From: Eutreptiella sp. 'Long Island Sound 2002' | Taxonomy: Eukaryota; Euglenozoa; Euglenophyceae; Eutreptiales; Eutreptiaceae | Direction of reading: 5' to 3' | Length of the DNA: 64,000 nucleotides | Assembly: GCA_964036045.1 (NCBI GenBank) | Contig: OZ038378.1 | Coordinates: forward strand, 56,898,498 to 56,962,497 | Part shown: piece by piece, positions 9,318 to 21,164 of the stretch | How the letters are laid out: each line of letters opens with the position of its first letter | Position numbering within the stretch: the first letter of the stretch is position 1 | Made by a program: the position numbers and the translations under genes | The notes under the pieces: model-generated | The model's input: the letters and a program-made list of their open reading frames with translations, nothing else | What the model was told of the DNA's origin: nothing | Database searches by the model: none

Positions 9318-12300
9318 GGGTTCACAGGGCTCGGAGCCCCGTCCTTCCCCGGCTTCCCCGTTTCGCCACTCCCCGGTCAGTGCATCAATCATCAATTCGC
9401 AGCCGTGGCTGCGGGCGCTTACCCACTGCGTCGCCCCCCTAATGCGTGGTCGCCCGGGGCGCCGGCGCCGCCGGGCCCGTGCTACTGGCTTGTCGCCAGT
9501 GGGACCCCCTTGGGCTGGCGCGGAGGCTGCCTAGCTTAGGGGTTGGGGCGTGGCGCTGTGCGCCACTACTGCCTTGGCGGGTGCAGTGCCCCGTCTGTGT
9601 GTGCGCGGCGCTCGCGGCCGGTTCAGGGGGCTCGGGCCGGTACCTGGTGTTGTGTCTCTCCCGCTTCCCCCTTCCCCCCCCGCGTGTCCCGCGCTGCGTG
9701 TGGCGGGCTGTCCCGTCCGGGTGTCCCTTACCCTCGCTCGCTGGTACGCCATTCCACGCGGTCTGTGCATGCCGCATGCTCGGTCTGGTTGCCCTTCTGG
9801 TAGTCCCCGCGTGCCCTCTGCGTATGTGTGCGCTCGCGCTCCCGCGGCGTCCGGCACTGGGCGCTGGTAGGGCCGTTCCACGTGGTCCGTGCCCCTCCGC
9901 GTGTCCTGCCCCGGTCCCTTGCTCCGTCTGGCGTGCTTGGGGGGGGGCGGTCCGGTCCCGGTTCCCCCCTACTTGGCTTGGGGTTGTGGGGTGGCGGAAG
10001 GGCGTCCCCGGGGGGGGACGCCTTCCACTGTTGCGAGGGGCGTCTGGGGTCAGGCGCTCCCCCTCCCCCGACTGCCCGACCACTGGGCGGGCTGTTGGGG
10101 TCCGCTATCCACGTGCTGTGGGCGCGGGCGTGCGGGTGTGGGAGGCCTACTCTGTCCCCTTGGTCTGGACGCCCTGTGGGGGCTGCGTGCCGCGGGGCGG
10201 GTCCGTGGCGTTCGTGTGCCGGGGGGCGGGCTGGGGGGGGGGGGCCGCCCCTTATTCGTGTGGCCGGGGGGGGCCTGTAGGGCGGCAGGTCGCTCTGCCT
10301 CGTTCCGTCCCTCTTCCTTCCCTGGGCAGGCAACAAAGCGGGTGTCACTGGCGTCGTTCTGTCCATGGCGTTGCCCCCCATACCACTCCGGTTCGTGCTC
10401 GCCCGCCTCCACTGGGCGCGGTCTGTGCGGCGTCCTTGCGCGTTGGCGCGGGCTCGCTTGTTCTCCGCTGGCGGGCGGCTGGGGCGGGGGGGCGGGCCGC
10501 GCTCCGGCTCCTCTCTCGGGCGGGGGGAGGGAGGACCATCCCCCCTGCCTCGTGGGGTGGGGGCCGGGGCCCCCGCGGCTTGCGGGCCAGTGGGGGGGCG
10601 GGAGGGGGGGGGGGGGGTCGCGCCGCGGCCTCCCTGCTGCCCCTCTGGGTGGCGGCCCGCGGTACCCCACCCTGGCGCCCCTCGTGCCGTCGGTGCACTC
10701 CCCTCCGGCGTGCGCGTGCGGTCGGGGTCGCGGAGCCGCCCCGGGGTGGGGGGGGATGAGGGGCAGCCCGTGGACCCCTCCCCCGGGGGCCCCTGCAGAC
10801 CTGAACCCCCCCTCTGCCCTTGCTGAGTGGGCTGTGGTCATGGGAGGGTCATATGGGGCGCTGCCTCCATACTCTTCTGGTGCGCCGCCGTGCGCCGCCC
10901 CCAAGCTTGGTCCGCGCGTTGCTCCGGCGCGCTGGTGTGGGCTCGCCCTGCGGCCGCGACCCCCGCAGGAGCAGGCGGCTGGGGGGCGCTGGGGCGCGCG
11001 GTGTGCAGGTCCAGCCGCATCCCCCCCCCCCACGTTGCGGTCCCTTCTGGGGGAGGGCGGGCGCCCCCTCGGCTCCGGGGGGGCGGAGGGTCACTCCTGT
11101 GGCTCCCAAGCTGGGGGGGAGGAGCGGGGGGGGTGGGGTGGGGGGGCCGCCCCCCCGCCCCCTCGCCCCGTCGGGCGTCGGCCTGCCATCCTTTGTCTCC
11201 GTTGTGCCCCCCCCGGGGTAAACTCGTGCCGAGGGGGTTGCCGGGCGGCCGCGGGCGTCGGGTGCGGTCCGGTCGGCCGCCAACGGGTCAGTGCGGCGGG
11301 GGGGGGGGGGGGGGGGGCGCCCTGGTTCGCGCCCCCGTCTTCCCCGGGCCGGCCTCTGATAGGGCCGCTCCGTTTGTGCCGTCCTGGGCGCCGCCGGTCC
11401 GCCGTCGGCCGGCAGCGGGCAGGGCGTGCGGGCGCCTGCTTCGGCCGTGGTGCCCCCACACCTCGGGTGCAGCGGCCTCTTCGGGGGGGGTGCGGGGCCG
11501 CCGTTTCTTTGGTCTGCCTCCGTCCGCCCTTGGGCCTGAGTGGGAGGGGGGGGGGGGAGTGGGGGGGGGGCCTTCGGTCCCCAGGCGCCGCCTCCTGACG
11601 GCCGAGAGGGGGGGCGGCATGGCGGTCCCGGCCCCGGGGGCCAGCCATCGGCCGGGAAGTCGCACCCTTCCCCCACCCCCCTCTACCTAGAGCTGGACCC
11701 TCTTGCAGGCCCTCGCTGGGACCCCTCGTCCCCCCCGCCGTCGTCGCGCGGCGCTGGCTGGCCGGGGGCGGCCGTCAGGGTTAGCGGTCAGCGGTTAGCG
11801 GGCTGCGGGGCAGTAGGTTCCCCCCCGCGCTCGTTGTCTCCGCCCTCTCTCCCGCGGGAGGTGGCGCGCGCTCCTTCGTCACGCCGTACCGTGGGGGGAG
11901 CGTGGGTCGGGGGGCCCGCCCCCCCCCCCCCCACTTTCTCGCGTCCGCCGTCTGGGCCGTCACCTGCTCCGCCGCTTGTGTGGGGGCTCGGGCTGTGGCG
12001 GCGGCGGGTTGCGCTGGCGGTAGCGCCAGTGGGCGAGGGCGCTGCGCAAGGCCCGGGGGAGCCAGTTGTTGGCGTCCGCATCCGTGATGCGGAGTACCGG
12101 TCCCCCTTCCAGGAAGGCCGGCCACGTCGCCTCCCTGTCGGGCCACGCCGCCCAGATCACTGACCTGAGGACCCTCTCGTGGTCCTCTGGGGCTGCCCAC
12201 CCCCCCGGAGGTACGTCTCGGTTTCCTCCGTCCCTCCGGAGGAGCACCGCATCGAAGGGCTGGTTCCTCAACCCCCTGGTGGTCCCTTGGTTGGCCCAGC

Positions 12301-12427
12301 ACAACCATCCGTGCACCTCCCCCAACGAGGGGAGGGCCTCATCCCCCAGAGGGTCCGGAACCGTGCCCCAGTCCCGGTCCCAGAACCGGGCCCCCTCTGC
12401 CCCTCGCGCCGGCTCCCCCCGCTGCCC
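9318..12427. repeat. 3.1 kb tandem duplication, copy distal to ORF3
   Basis: This is near-identical to 12428-15534 (offset 3110 bp), with scattered substitutions and length changes in poly-G runs. It includes a single diverged unit of the 420 bp satellite around 9960-10200 and a truncated copy of the LINE-D ORF3 C-terminus at 11960-12427. Confidence 0.9.
11960..12427 (-). pseudogene. Duplicated C-terminal fragment of LINE-D ORF3
   Basis: This repeats the C-terminal part of the gag-like ORF (FWDRDWGTVPDPLGDEALP to PPHKRRSR) because it lies in the 3.1 kb tandem copy. It lacks the N-terminal disordered and His-rich parts, and its upstream codons come from the neighbouring repeat. It has no start of its own that makes sense and is a by-product of the duplication. 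Confidence 0.7.
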
Positions 12428-15400
12428 GGGTTCACAGGGCTCGGAGCCCCGTCCTTCCCCGGCTTCCCCGTTTCGCCACTCCCCGGTCAGTGCATCAATC
12501 ATCAATTCGCAGCCGTGGCTGCGGGCGCTTACCCACTGCGTCGCCCCCCTAATGCGTGGTCGCCCGGGGCGCCGGCGCCGCCGGGCCCGTGCTACTGGCT
12601 TGTCGCCAGTGGGACCCCCTTGGGCTGGCGCGGAGGCTGCCTAGCTTAGGGGTTGGGGCGTGGCGCTGTGCGCCACTACTGCCTTGGCGGGTGCAGTGCC
12701 CCGTCTGTGTGTGCGCGGCGCTCGCGGCCGGTTCAGGGGGCTCGGGCCGGTACCTGGTGTTGTGTCTCTCCCGCTTCCCCCTTCCCCCCCCGCGTGTCCC
12801 GCGCTGCGTGTGGCGGGCCGTCCCGTCCGGGTGTCCCTTACCCTCGCTCGCTGGTACGCCATTCCACGCGGTCTGTGCGTTCCGCATGCTCGGTCTGGTT
12901 GTTCTTCTGGTAGTCCCCGCGTGCCCTCTGCGTATGTGTGCGCTCGCGCTCCCGCGGCGTCCGGCACTCGGCGCTGGTAGGGCCGTTCCACGTGGTCCGT
13001 GCCCCTCTGCGTGTCCTGCCCCGGTCCCTTGCTCCGTCTGGCGTGCTTGGGGGGGGGCGGTCCGGTCCCGGTTCCCCCCTACTTGGCTTGGGGTTGTGGG
13101 GTGGCGGAAGGGCGTCCCCGGGGGGGGACGCCTTCCACTGTTGCGAGGGGTGTCTGGGGTCAGGCGCTCCCCCTCCCCCGAGGGCCCGACCACTGGGCGG
13201 GCTGTTGGGGTCCGCTATCCACGTGCTGTGGGCGCGGGCGTGCGGGTGTGGGAGGCCTACTCTGTCCCTTTGGTCTGCACGCCCTGTGGGGGCTGCGTGC
13301 CGCGGGGCGGGTCCGTGGCGTTCGTGTGCCGGGGGGCGGGCTGGGGGGGGGGGGGCGCCCCCTATTCGTGTGGCCGGGGGGGGCCTGTAGGGCGGCAGGT
13401 CGCTCTGCCTCGTTCCGTCCCTCTGCCTTCCCTGGGCAGGCAACAAAGCGGGTGTCACTGGCGTCGTTCTGTCCATGGCGTTGCCCCCCATACCACTCCG
13501 GTTCGTGCTCGCCCGCCTCCACTGGGCGCGGTCTGTGCGGCGTCCTTGCGCGTTGGCGCGGGCTCGCTTGTTCTCCGCTGGCGGGCGGCTGGGGCGGGGG
13601 GGCGGGCCGCGCTCCGGCTCCTCTCTCGGGCGGGGGGAGGGAGGACCATCCCCCCTGCCTCGTGGGGTGGGGGCCGGGGCCCCCGCGGCTTGCGGGCCAG
13701 TGGGGGGGCGGGAGGGGGGGGGGGGGTCGCGCCGCGGCCTCCCTGCTGCCCCTCTGGGTAAAGGCCCGCGGTACCCCACCCTGGCGCCCCTCGTGCCGTC
13801 GGTGCACTCCCCTCCGGCGTGCGCGTGCGGTCGGGGTCGCGGAGCCGCCCCGGGGTGGGGGGGGATGAGGGGCAGCCCGTGGACCCCTCCCCCGGGGGCC
13901 CCTGCAGACCTGAACCCCCCCTCTGCCCTTGCTGAGTGGGCTGTGGTCATGGGAGGGTCATATGGGGCGCTGCCTCCATACTCTTCTGGTGCGCCGCCGT
14001 GCGCCGCCCCCAAGCTTGGTCCGCGCGTTGCTCCGGCGCGCTGGTGTGGGCTCGCCCTGCGGCCGCGACCCCCGCAGGAGCAGGCGGCTGGGGGCGCTGG
14101 GGCGCGCGGTGTGCAGGTCCAGCCGCATCCCCCCCCCCAACGTTGCGGTCCCTTCTGGGGGAGGGCGGGCGCCCCCTCGGCTCCGGGGGGGCGGAGGGTC
14201 ACTCCTGTGGCTCCCAAGCTGGGGGGGAGGAGCGGGGGGGGTGGGGTGGGGGGGCCGCCCCCCCGCCCCCTCGCCCCGTCGGGCGTCGGCCTGCCATCCT
14301 TTGTCTCCGTTGTGCCCCCCCGGGGTAAACTCGTGCCGAGGGGGTTGCCGGGCGGCCGCGGGCGTCGGGTGCGGTCGGGTCGGCCGCCAACGGGTCAGTG
14401 CGGCGGGGGGGGGGGGGGGGGGGCCGCCCTGGTTCGCGCCCCCGTCTTCCCCGGGCCGGCCTCTGATAGGGCCGCTCCGTTTGTGCCGTCCTGGGCGCCG
14501 CCGGTCCGCCGTCGGCCGGCAGCGGGCAGGGCGTGCGGGCGCCTGCTTCAGCCGTGGTGCCCCCACACCTCGGGTGCAGCGGCCTCTTCGGGGGGGGTGC
14601 GGGGCCGCCGTTTCTTTGGTCTGCCTCCGTCCGCCCTTGGGCCTGAGTGGGAGGGGGGGGGGGGGAGTGGGGGGGGGGCCTTCGGTCCCCTGGCGCCGCC
14701 TCCTGACGGCCGAGAGGGGGGGCGGCATGGCGGTCCCGGCCCCGGGGGCCAGCCATCGGCCGGGGGGTCGCACCCTTCCCCCACCCCCCTCTACCTAGAG
14801 CTGGACCCTCTTGCAGGCCCTCGCTGGGACCCCTCGTCCCCCCCGCCGTCGTTGCGCGGCGCTGGCCGGCCGGGGGCGGCCGTCAGGGTTAGCGGTCAGC
14901 GGTTAGCGGGCTGCGGGGCAGTAGGTTCCCCCCCGCGCTCGTTGTCTCCGCCCTCTCTCCCGCGGGAGGTGGCGCGTGCTCCTTCGTCACGCCGTACCGT
15001 GGTGGGAGCGTGGGTCGGGGGGCCCGCCCCCCCCCCCCCACTTTCTCGCGTCCGCCGTCTGGGCCGTCACCTGCTCCGCCGCTTGTGTGGGGGCTCGGGC
15101 TGTGGCGGCGGCGGGTTGCGCTGGCGGTAGCGCCAGTGGGCGAGGGCGCTGCGCAAGGCCCGGGGGAGCCAGTTGTTGGCGTCCGCATCCGTGATGCGGA
15201 GTACCGGTCCCCCTTCCAGGAAGGCCGGCCACGTCGCCTCCCTGTCGGGCCACGCCGCCCAGATCACTGACCTGAGGACCCTCTCGTGGTCCTCTGGGGC
15301 TGCCCACCCCCCCGGAGGTACCTCTCGGTTTCCTCCGTCCCTCCGGAGGAGCACCGCATCGAAGGGCTGGTTCCTCAACCCCCTGGTGGTCCCTTGGTTG

Positions 15401-15534
15401 GCCCAGCACAACCACCCGTGCACCTCCCCCAACAGGGGGAGGGCCTCATCCCCCAGAGGGTCCGGAACCGTGCCCCAGTCCCGGTCCCAGAACCGGGCCC
15501 CCTCTGCCCCTCGCGCCGGCTCCCCCCGCTGCCC
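12428..15534. repeat. 3.1 kb tandem duplication, copy proximal to ORF3
   Basis: This is the second copy of the unit at 9318-12427. The intact LINE-D ORF3 end (15067-15534) runs into it, so this copy keeps the original junction with the ORF. Identity is high enough to imply recent duplication or concerted evolution. Confidence 0.9.
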
Positions 15535-17043
15535 CTGTGCCTGCAGCGCCAATGCGCCGCCCGCCCCCCCCCCTGCCGAGGCCATCCGCGCCGGCTCCGC
15601 TCTCGGCGCGGGGGGGGCTGGGTGGTGCTGGGGTCGTGGGGGTTGGGGGGGGACGAGCTCGCCGGCGCCGGGGTCGATGTTGTAGAGGTGGTGGTGGTGG
15701 TGGTGCTGGTGGTGGGTATGGTGTGCCGGCATTTGTTGGATGCCGGGGGGGATGCACCTCACCGGCTGCACGTCCGGTTGCGGGGGCGCCCCGCTCCCCG
15801 CCCCCCTCCCTTTGGCCCGCCCTCCCCCCCGGGCTCCCATGCCCCGTCCCGCCTGTCCCTTCGGGCCCGTGGCGCCCTTGCCCTTGCCCTTGGGCCCTCT
15901 TCCGGCCCCCTGCCCGTGCCGTGGGTCCCCCTCCCTGTCCCCCACGCCCTGGCCTGCCCGCTCGCCGACCATCCCTCGCCCCGCTCCCTGCACCTGGGCG
16001 CCCTGCCCGCGCCCCTGCGCGCCCTTCCCGTGCCCTGGCCCCGTCCCGGCCCCCTGCCCTGAGTCGCGCCGTCCGCTGCTTGCGCTCTGTCCCCCTCCGC
16101 TGCTGCGCCCTTGCTCCCTGCCGCGCGTGCCCTGGCCCGCTCCTTGCGCGCGCTCCTGGGCACTTCCCCTGTCGCCTCCTGTCCCCCGCTCCGCGCTCCC
16201 GTGGCTGGCACGCAGCTCTGCCTGCGCGCCGTCCCCTCCTTCCTGGATCACGCGCCGGGCGTCCCGTTGTCTTTGCAGCTGCGGCAGCGTGACGCCCGGC
16301 GGCGAGCACTCGGGCGCCGGGGGGCGGACGTGCCGCGCCCACCCCGGGGGGAAGGGCTTGGGGGGAAACGGCTTGGAGGGACTGGTGTGGGTGTGGGTGG
16401 GGTTGGCGTGGCCGCGGTACTTTGCCCTCTCCCTGCCCACTGCTGCTGCTGCGGCGGCAGCCGGCGAGGCGCTCGTGGCCCGTGCGGGGTCCTTCCCCCG
16501 CTTTCGCGGCGTGCTGGGGGCCGCGGCGTGGCTGGCCAAGGCGGTGACGCGGCTCGCCGGGGCCGCGGTCGCAACCCCTCGCGCGCCCTCCCCGCTTCCC
16601 TCTGCGGTTGCGGCACCCCTCGGAGATGCACCGGGTTCCTGCGCCGGGGCTACCGCCCATGTTGGCGGCGTGCCGGGGGCCGCGGTCGGGGCCGCGGCGT
16701 GGCTCGCTGGGGCTGCGGTCTCCGCGTCCCGCGCGTCTGGGGCCCCCTCCCGGGGCGGGGCGGCAGGGCTTGCTGCTTCGGCGGCGGGGGCGGTCACCTC
16801 GGCTGGCTCATGCTACTGGGCCGGCGGCGGCGGCCCGACCAGCACCGCCGCCTCCGCCAGCCTCCGCTCATTGCGCTCTGCGGGGGTCTCCCCCGTCCAC
16901 TCCGGGGAGACGGGGGAGCGGGAGCAGGACCGGCGGTGGTGGCGGTCGTCCCGCTGGGGGGAGCCATCGGAGTCTGCCATCACTGTTTTCCTGGTAGGCA
17001 TGCGTGGTGGCAGGTGCGCCCTTCCCACTACCTCCTGGTGCAT
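15067..17043 (-). pseudogene. LINE-D ORF3: Gly/Arg-rich, His-rich gag-like protein
   Basis: This probably encodes an RNA-binding structural protein. The first ATG (17041-17043) overlaps the stop of the upstream frame as TGATG, suggesting stop-restart translation. About 75 codons (SDGSPQRDDRHHRR region) end in a stop at 16813, and the frame from 16797 continues, so a frameshift lies near 16800. The protein is Ala/Pro-rich, then Gly/Arg/Gln-rich, then has a His stretch (HHTHHQHHHHHHLYNID), and ends in a compact Trp-rich domain (EVHGWLCWANQG, VIWAAWPDREATW) with a basic tail (PPHKRRSR). The layout parallels the LINE-C ORF at 4257-6744. I recognise no named domain. Confidence 0.45.
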
Positions 17044-17045
17044 CA

Positions 17046-18314
17046 GTGCCGTGCCGTGGGCAGTGCCGTGCGGTGCTCTGCGGGGGGGAGGGGGGGAGGC
17101 GGCGGGGGGCCGGCTGTGGCGTCAGCCCCGCACGGGCGGGGGCCGGCGGCCATCCATCGGCATTTGGCTGGGAGGCGGGTGAGCCACGCGGCCCACGCGT
17201 CGCGCCACAGTCCCCAGTCTGGGGCGGGGCCCAGGGCCCTGGGCCCCCGGGGGTCGTCGGGTGGTGCCGGGGGGAGCCGCACTAGGTGGACCCCCGTAAC
17301 GGCGGTGACCTCCTGTGTTCGCAGGAAGGTGTGTACCCAGTCCCGCGCCGCGGGCGCCGGGAGGGGAGGGCGGGGTACGGGTGCTGCCCCATAGAGGTGG
17401 GTGGGGGTGATCCCCAGGACCCGTTCCCGGTCCCCGCGGGTCGCGACGACGAGGAGGAGCAGGGGGTGCCAGGGCACTCTTGCCAGAGGACCTGCCCCCT
17501 GTGGTGGGCACCCCTGGTTCTGGAGAGGGGGGGGGGGCAGGTCTGGGTTGGCCCAGCCGCGGAGCGCGTGCGTCGCCGGCGGGAGGGCGGGGCACCAGGT
17601 GGGCTCCCTGGGGAACGCCTCGCATACGATGGCGTACGGGGGGGTCGGCCTGGTGCTGTCGTACACCGGGTTGGTCGGCCGGGGGCGGGCGGGCGCCTCG
17701 TCCGCGCCTTCCACGAACACCGTGTTTTCGCCCACCTCCAGGTCCTCGTGCGGTGGGTGTAGAAGGTGGAGCGCGGCATCCAGCTCGGACACCCCCCCCG
17801 GGTATGTGGCCCGCGTCTGGTTCAGGTACGGGGCCGCGTCCCCAGGGTAGCGCGTCCTGAGGGCGTGCAGCAGGGCTGGGGCGCTGCTGCGGAGGGACAT
17901 GGCAGACCCCGCTCCCGTCAGCTGCAGGGTATCCCCCATGGACAGGGGCCGGCCCGACCGGTTGGACTCGTGCCACTCCATCCAGTGCCCGTAGAGGGCC
18001 GCCTCCGGGCTGCTGAGCCCCGGCTGGACGGCAATGACGATCCGGTGCATCGCCAGGAGCAGCGTAGGGGCCCCTGCTCCGTTCAGGGCGCGGACGGCCG
18101 GGAGGGCGGTCTCGCTGAGGAAAGCCCTCGGACTGCCCGTCAGGTCACACCTGGCGGCAGCGTGCGCCTCGTGCGCCTCTGCCAACGCGTCCGCCACCAG
18201 GCCCCGGACGGCCGCCTCCTGCGCTTTGCGGCGGGCCCTGGCGTGTCCCGGCCAATCCCCCCGTCGGCGTGGCATGCTACTGCGGGCTCTGCAAAGGGCG
18301 GCTGCGGGTGGGGG
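17046..18314 (-). pseudogene. LINE-D polyprotein extension, part 2 (unknown)
   Basis: This frame continues directly from the RNase H segment after a single TGA (18315-18317) and runs 410 codons from the first Met at 18275 to the stop at 17043-17045. It has no low-complexity bias until its Pro-rich end, and looks like folded protein (MHRIVIAVQPGLSSPEAALY, VGENTVFVEGADEAPA, HPLLLLVVATRGDRERVLG). I do not recognise a family. It may be a domain peculiar to this element. Confidence 0.4.
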
Positions 18315-21164
18315 TCAGGGCGCGAACACGTGCGACAGGTGCTCAACGGATGTGGGGTCCCGCAGGTGCACGTGGATCCACAGAAGAACAGCGCCCGCGG
18401 GGCCCGCGCTTTCGTGTGAGGGGGCGTGTGCCCCCTCGATGCGCCGGCGCAGGGCCTCCTCCTCTGTGCGCCTGCGCGGGCCTGCGGCGGGTTCGGGCCA
18501 GGGGCACGGGGCCACCTGGGCGCACCGCGCGCACCTGTTGGCGCCTGTCGACGCTGCGGAGGACGCCGTGTCACATTCCCCGCAGAGCCAGCAGGTGTGT
18601 TGGAGGTGGGAGGGCGGCGACCAAGGGTCGAGATGGCGGAGCCAGAGGTCGTCCCACCTCTGTCGGAGGGGGTCCCGGATCTCCAGCAGGCGGGCGCGGA
18701 CGCGGCGCCGGTAGTCCCTGCCGAGCGTCTTCCGCTGGACGTCCCGCCACGTGTCGTCGAGGAGAATCCCTTGGTCGTGGAAGGCGGCGATGAGGTCGTC
18801 CCACGCCGGGCGGGGGTGCCCCTGGGGGGGGGGTGCCATGTACACGTGGCGCCCTGTGAGGTGGGGCGTCAGCGCATCCCATTGGCACCCGTTTGCGGCG
18901 TCCCGGTGGAGGAGGGCCAGTAGGGTGCCGTCCGCGACTGCCTCCCATCCCACTCGCAGCCCTTCGCAGCCGTCCAGCTCCTGGCGCAGCGCGGCTGCGA
19001 TGTCGCCGGGGAGCATGAGGAGCAAGGGCCCCTGGGCGTCGCCCAGCCGGGACAGGGCGTCGTCGTATACCGGCCCCCCAGCTTTGAAGTGCGCCACGGC
19101 GAGCTGGGCGGCCCCGTCCTCTGGGGGGTGCCACCGGACGGTGGCCGCGGCGTGTCCCCATTTGCGTATCTCCGTAGCCCGGAGTACGTTGGCGGCGTGA
19201 AGGATGATGCGGCGGGGGACGGGTGTCCTGACAAGTGAGGACACGTCCCCAGTCCATCCTGTTTGCGGCCCCGGGGCCCCTTGCAGCCATTCCCCCGTTG
19301 CCGCGTCCCACGGGTGGTCAGGTCCCGCCCCGCGGATCACGGTGGGTCTCAGCCGGGTGTCCGGCCCCCATCCCTCGAGCGGGATGGCGGCGTATCGTTG
19401 CGCAGGCGTCTCCGGGGCGCGCGTGGCGGCGCACCACCGGCTCCACTCGCGCGCCCATTCCTCACCCACTATGCGCGCCTCCCACGCGGTCACGGAGCCG
19501 CGCCCGATGATCCACGGTGGGAAGAGGGCGTCTTGTAGGTGCTTCGAGAACCCCCCCGGCAGGTCCTGGTACGGGTGGGGGCCCTCTTGTGGCGGGCACT
19601 CCAGAGTGCCATTCACGACACGGAGGGAGGCTATGAAGTCCTTGTCAGGGCGCGGGGGAGGGGGAGGGTGGTCGCCCTCTGCCGCAGTGAGCCATCGGTG
19701 TGCCCGGGCTGCCGCGCTTAGGGGCTCGCGGAGGAGTTGCTCCAGCCGGTGGTTGCGAAGCTCACATGCGAAGTCCCCCAGCCGGAGCATGTGGTGGAGG
19801 AAATCGTCCACAGAGGTCCCTCCCGGCGGGTCGTAGCCGGCTATTGCGCGGAGCTGCGCCTCCGCGTCCTCGGGCACCAGTCCGGAGCAGAAGACTTCCG
19901 TCCATGTGGCGCCGGCGGAGCGCCACGAGGCCACCCACAGGGCTTTGTCCCCGGGTGGGAGGTGGCGGGCTGTCTCGTGTACCGCCTGGCGGTAGTGGGG
20001 CCAGAGGAGCCGTGAGTGGGCGCACCCCACGTGCATGTGCACCGGGGTCTCCTCCGGGCCGCCGCATAGGAGGCACGGTTGTGGGACGACTGCGATGCCG
20101 GGGAGCCGCTCCTTACGGACGCGGAGCCTGCGCTGCACCGGCCTGTGGCCGTCTCGGGCCCGGGGCGCCCGGCGGGTGGTGGCAGTCACGGTAAAGTCCG
20201 GGGCGTGGACATATGCGGTGGCGTGGGCCGCGCGCAAAGGTGTGTGTCCCCGGTGCGTCAGCGCATGGTCCGTCTGCGCCCGCTGAGCAACCTCGCCGAG
20301 CGCCCGCATCGTGGGGGGCCGTAGATCGAGGTGGCCGTCACGGCCGGCGACAATGAGTTGGGCGTGGCCAGGGACCGGGGGCGTGTTCTGCAGGACGGTG
20401 TCCTGGGACGCCGCCCAGTTGGCCTTGTGCCGTAGGGCGTCACTGTGGTGCGAGGTGGCTCGGATGTACCAGAACAGGTGCCCGGCGTGTCGCCCTCGCG
20501 CGCACAGGCCGTCCCGGAGCCACCGCAGGGGCATCTGGTTGACCACCTCCGCCGCGCCCGCGGGGAACCCCGTGGTCCGCTCGCAATCTGCGTGCCGCAG
20601 GAGGTGGAGGATGACTTCGGCGTCCACCGTGTGGACCCATGGTCGGTGGGCACCGTATTGTAGGGGGGGGGAGGCGGCCACCCCCTCCCCGTCGGGCACC
20701 GTGCCCGATATGGCCACCGCCCACGTGCGGGTGAGGTCGGCGGCGAGAGTGACGCTGGTGGCGTGTTTGCAGGGTCCGCCCCCGGATGCGTCAGAAGAGG
20801 TGTGGCCCCAGGCCTCCGGGATCCAGTAGTACCCGCTGGGGCTGAGCCACCCCGCGTTGAGGTCGGCCGAGTGCCACCGGACGTCGGGGTGGCTGGTGGT
20901 CAGTTGGTCCACGCTCAGCGCCCTGGTGTCGCCGGCGCTGATCGCCGGGTGGTCGTGCAGCCGGATCTCCGCTCCGGCGATCGTGCTTGCCCAGGACCAA
21001 AGCGCCGTCACATGTTCCTCGAGCGACGCCGGGCCTCCGCGCTGGTGCACCACCAGGTGTCCCGTGTCCTCTGGCTGGTCCTCCAGCGCGTGCACTGCCA
21101 TGTGTGGGTGGTGCGGCACCCCCGTAGCTACTAGCAGGGCGGTGCCACGGGGGAGTCCACGGGG
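18315..21164 (-). pseudogene. LINE-D RNase H, CCHC finger and extension
   Basis: This removes template RNA and binds nucleic acid. After a TAA at 21165 the frame stays open for over 930 codons. An RNase H-like pattern includes SSDASGGG (first Asp near residue 110 from Met 21119), VHTVDAEV (Asp 166) and SHHSDALRHKANWAA (residues 223-237). The CCHC motif CLLCGGPEETPVHMHVGC (349-366) is the LINE C-terminal zinc finger. About 570 further residues follow with no family I know, ending in a Cys cluster (CWLCGEC, then CARCAQVAPC). RNase H active-site spacing is loose, so activity is doubtful. The zinc finger is clear. Confidence 0.65.

Noticed and set aside
9446-15130. Several 400-570-codon plus-strand frames (for example 9889-11598 and 13475-15130)
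   Set aside because: They lie in GC-rich 3.1 kb repeats with poly-G runs, are open in several frames at once, and show only Gly/Ala/Arg/Pro composition. Stop codons are simply rare.
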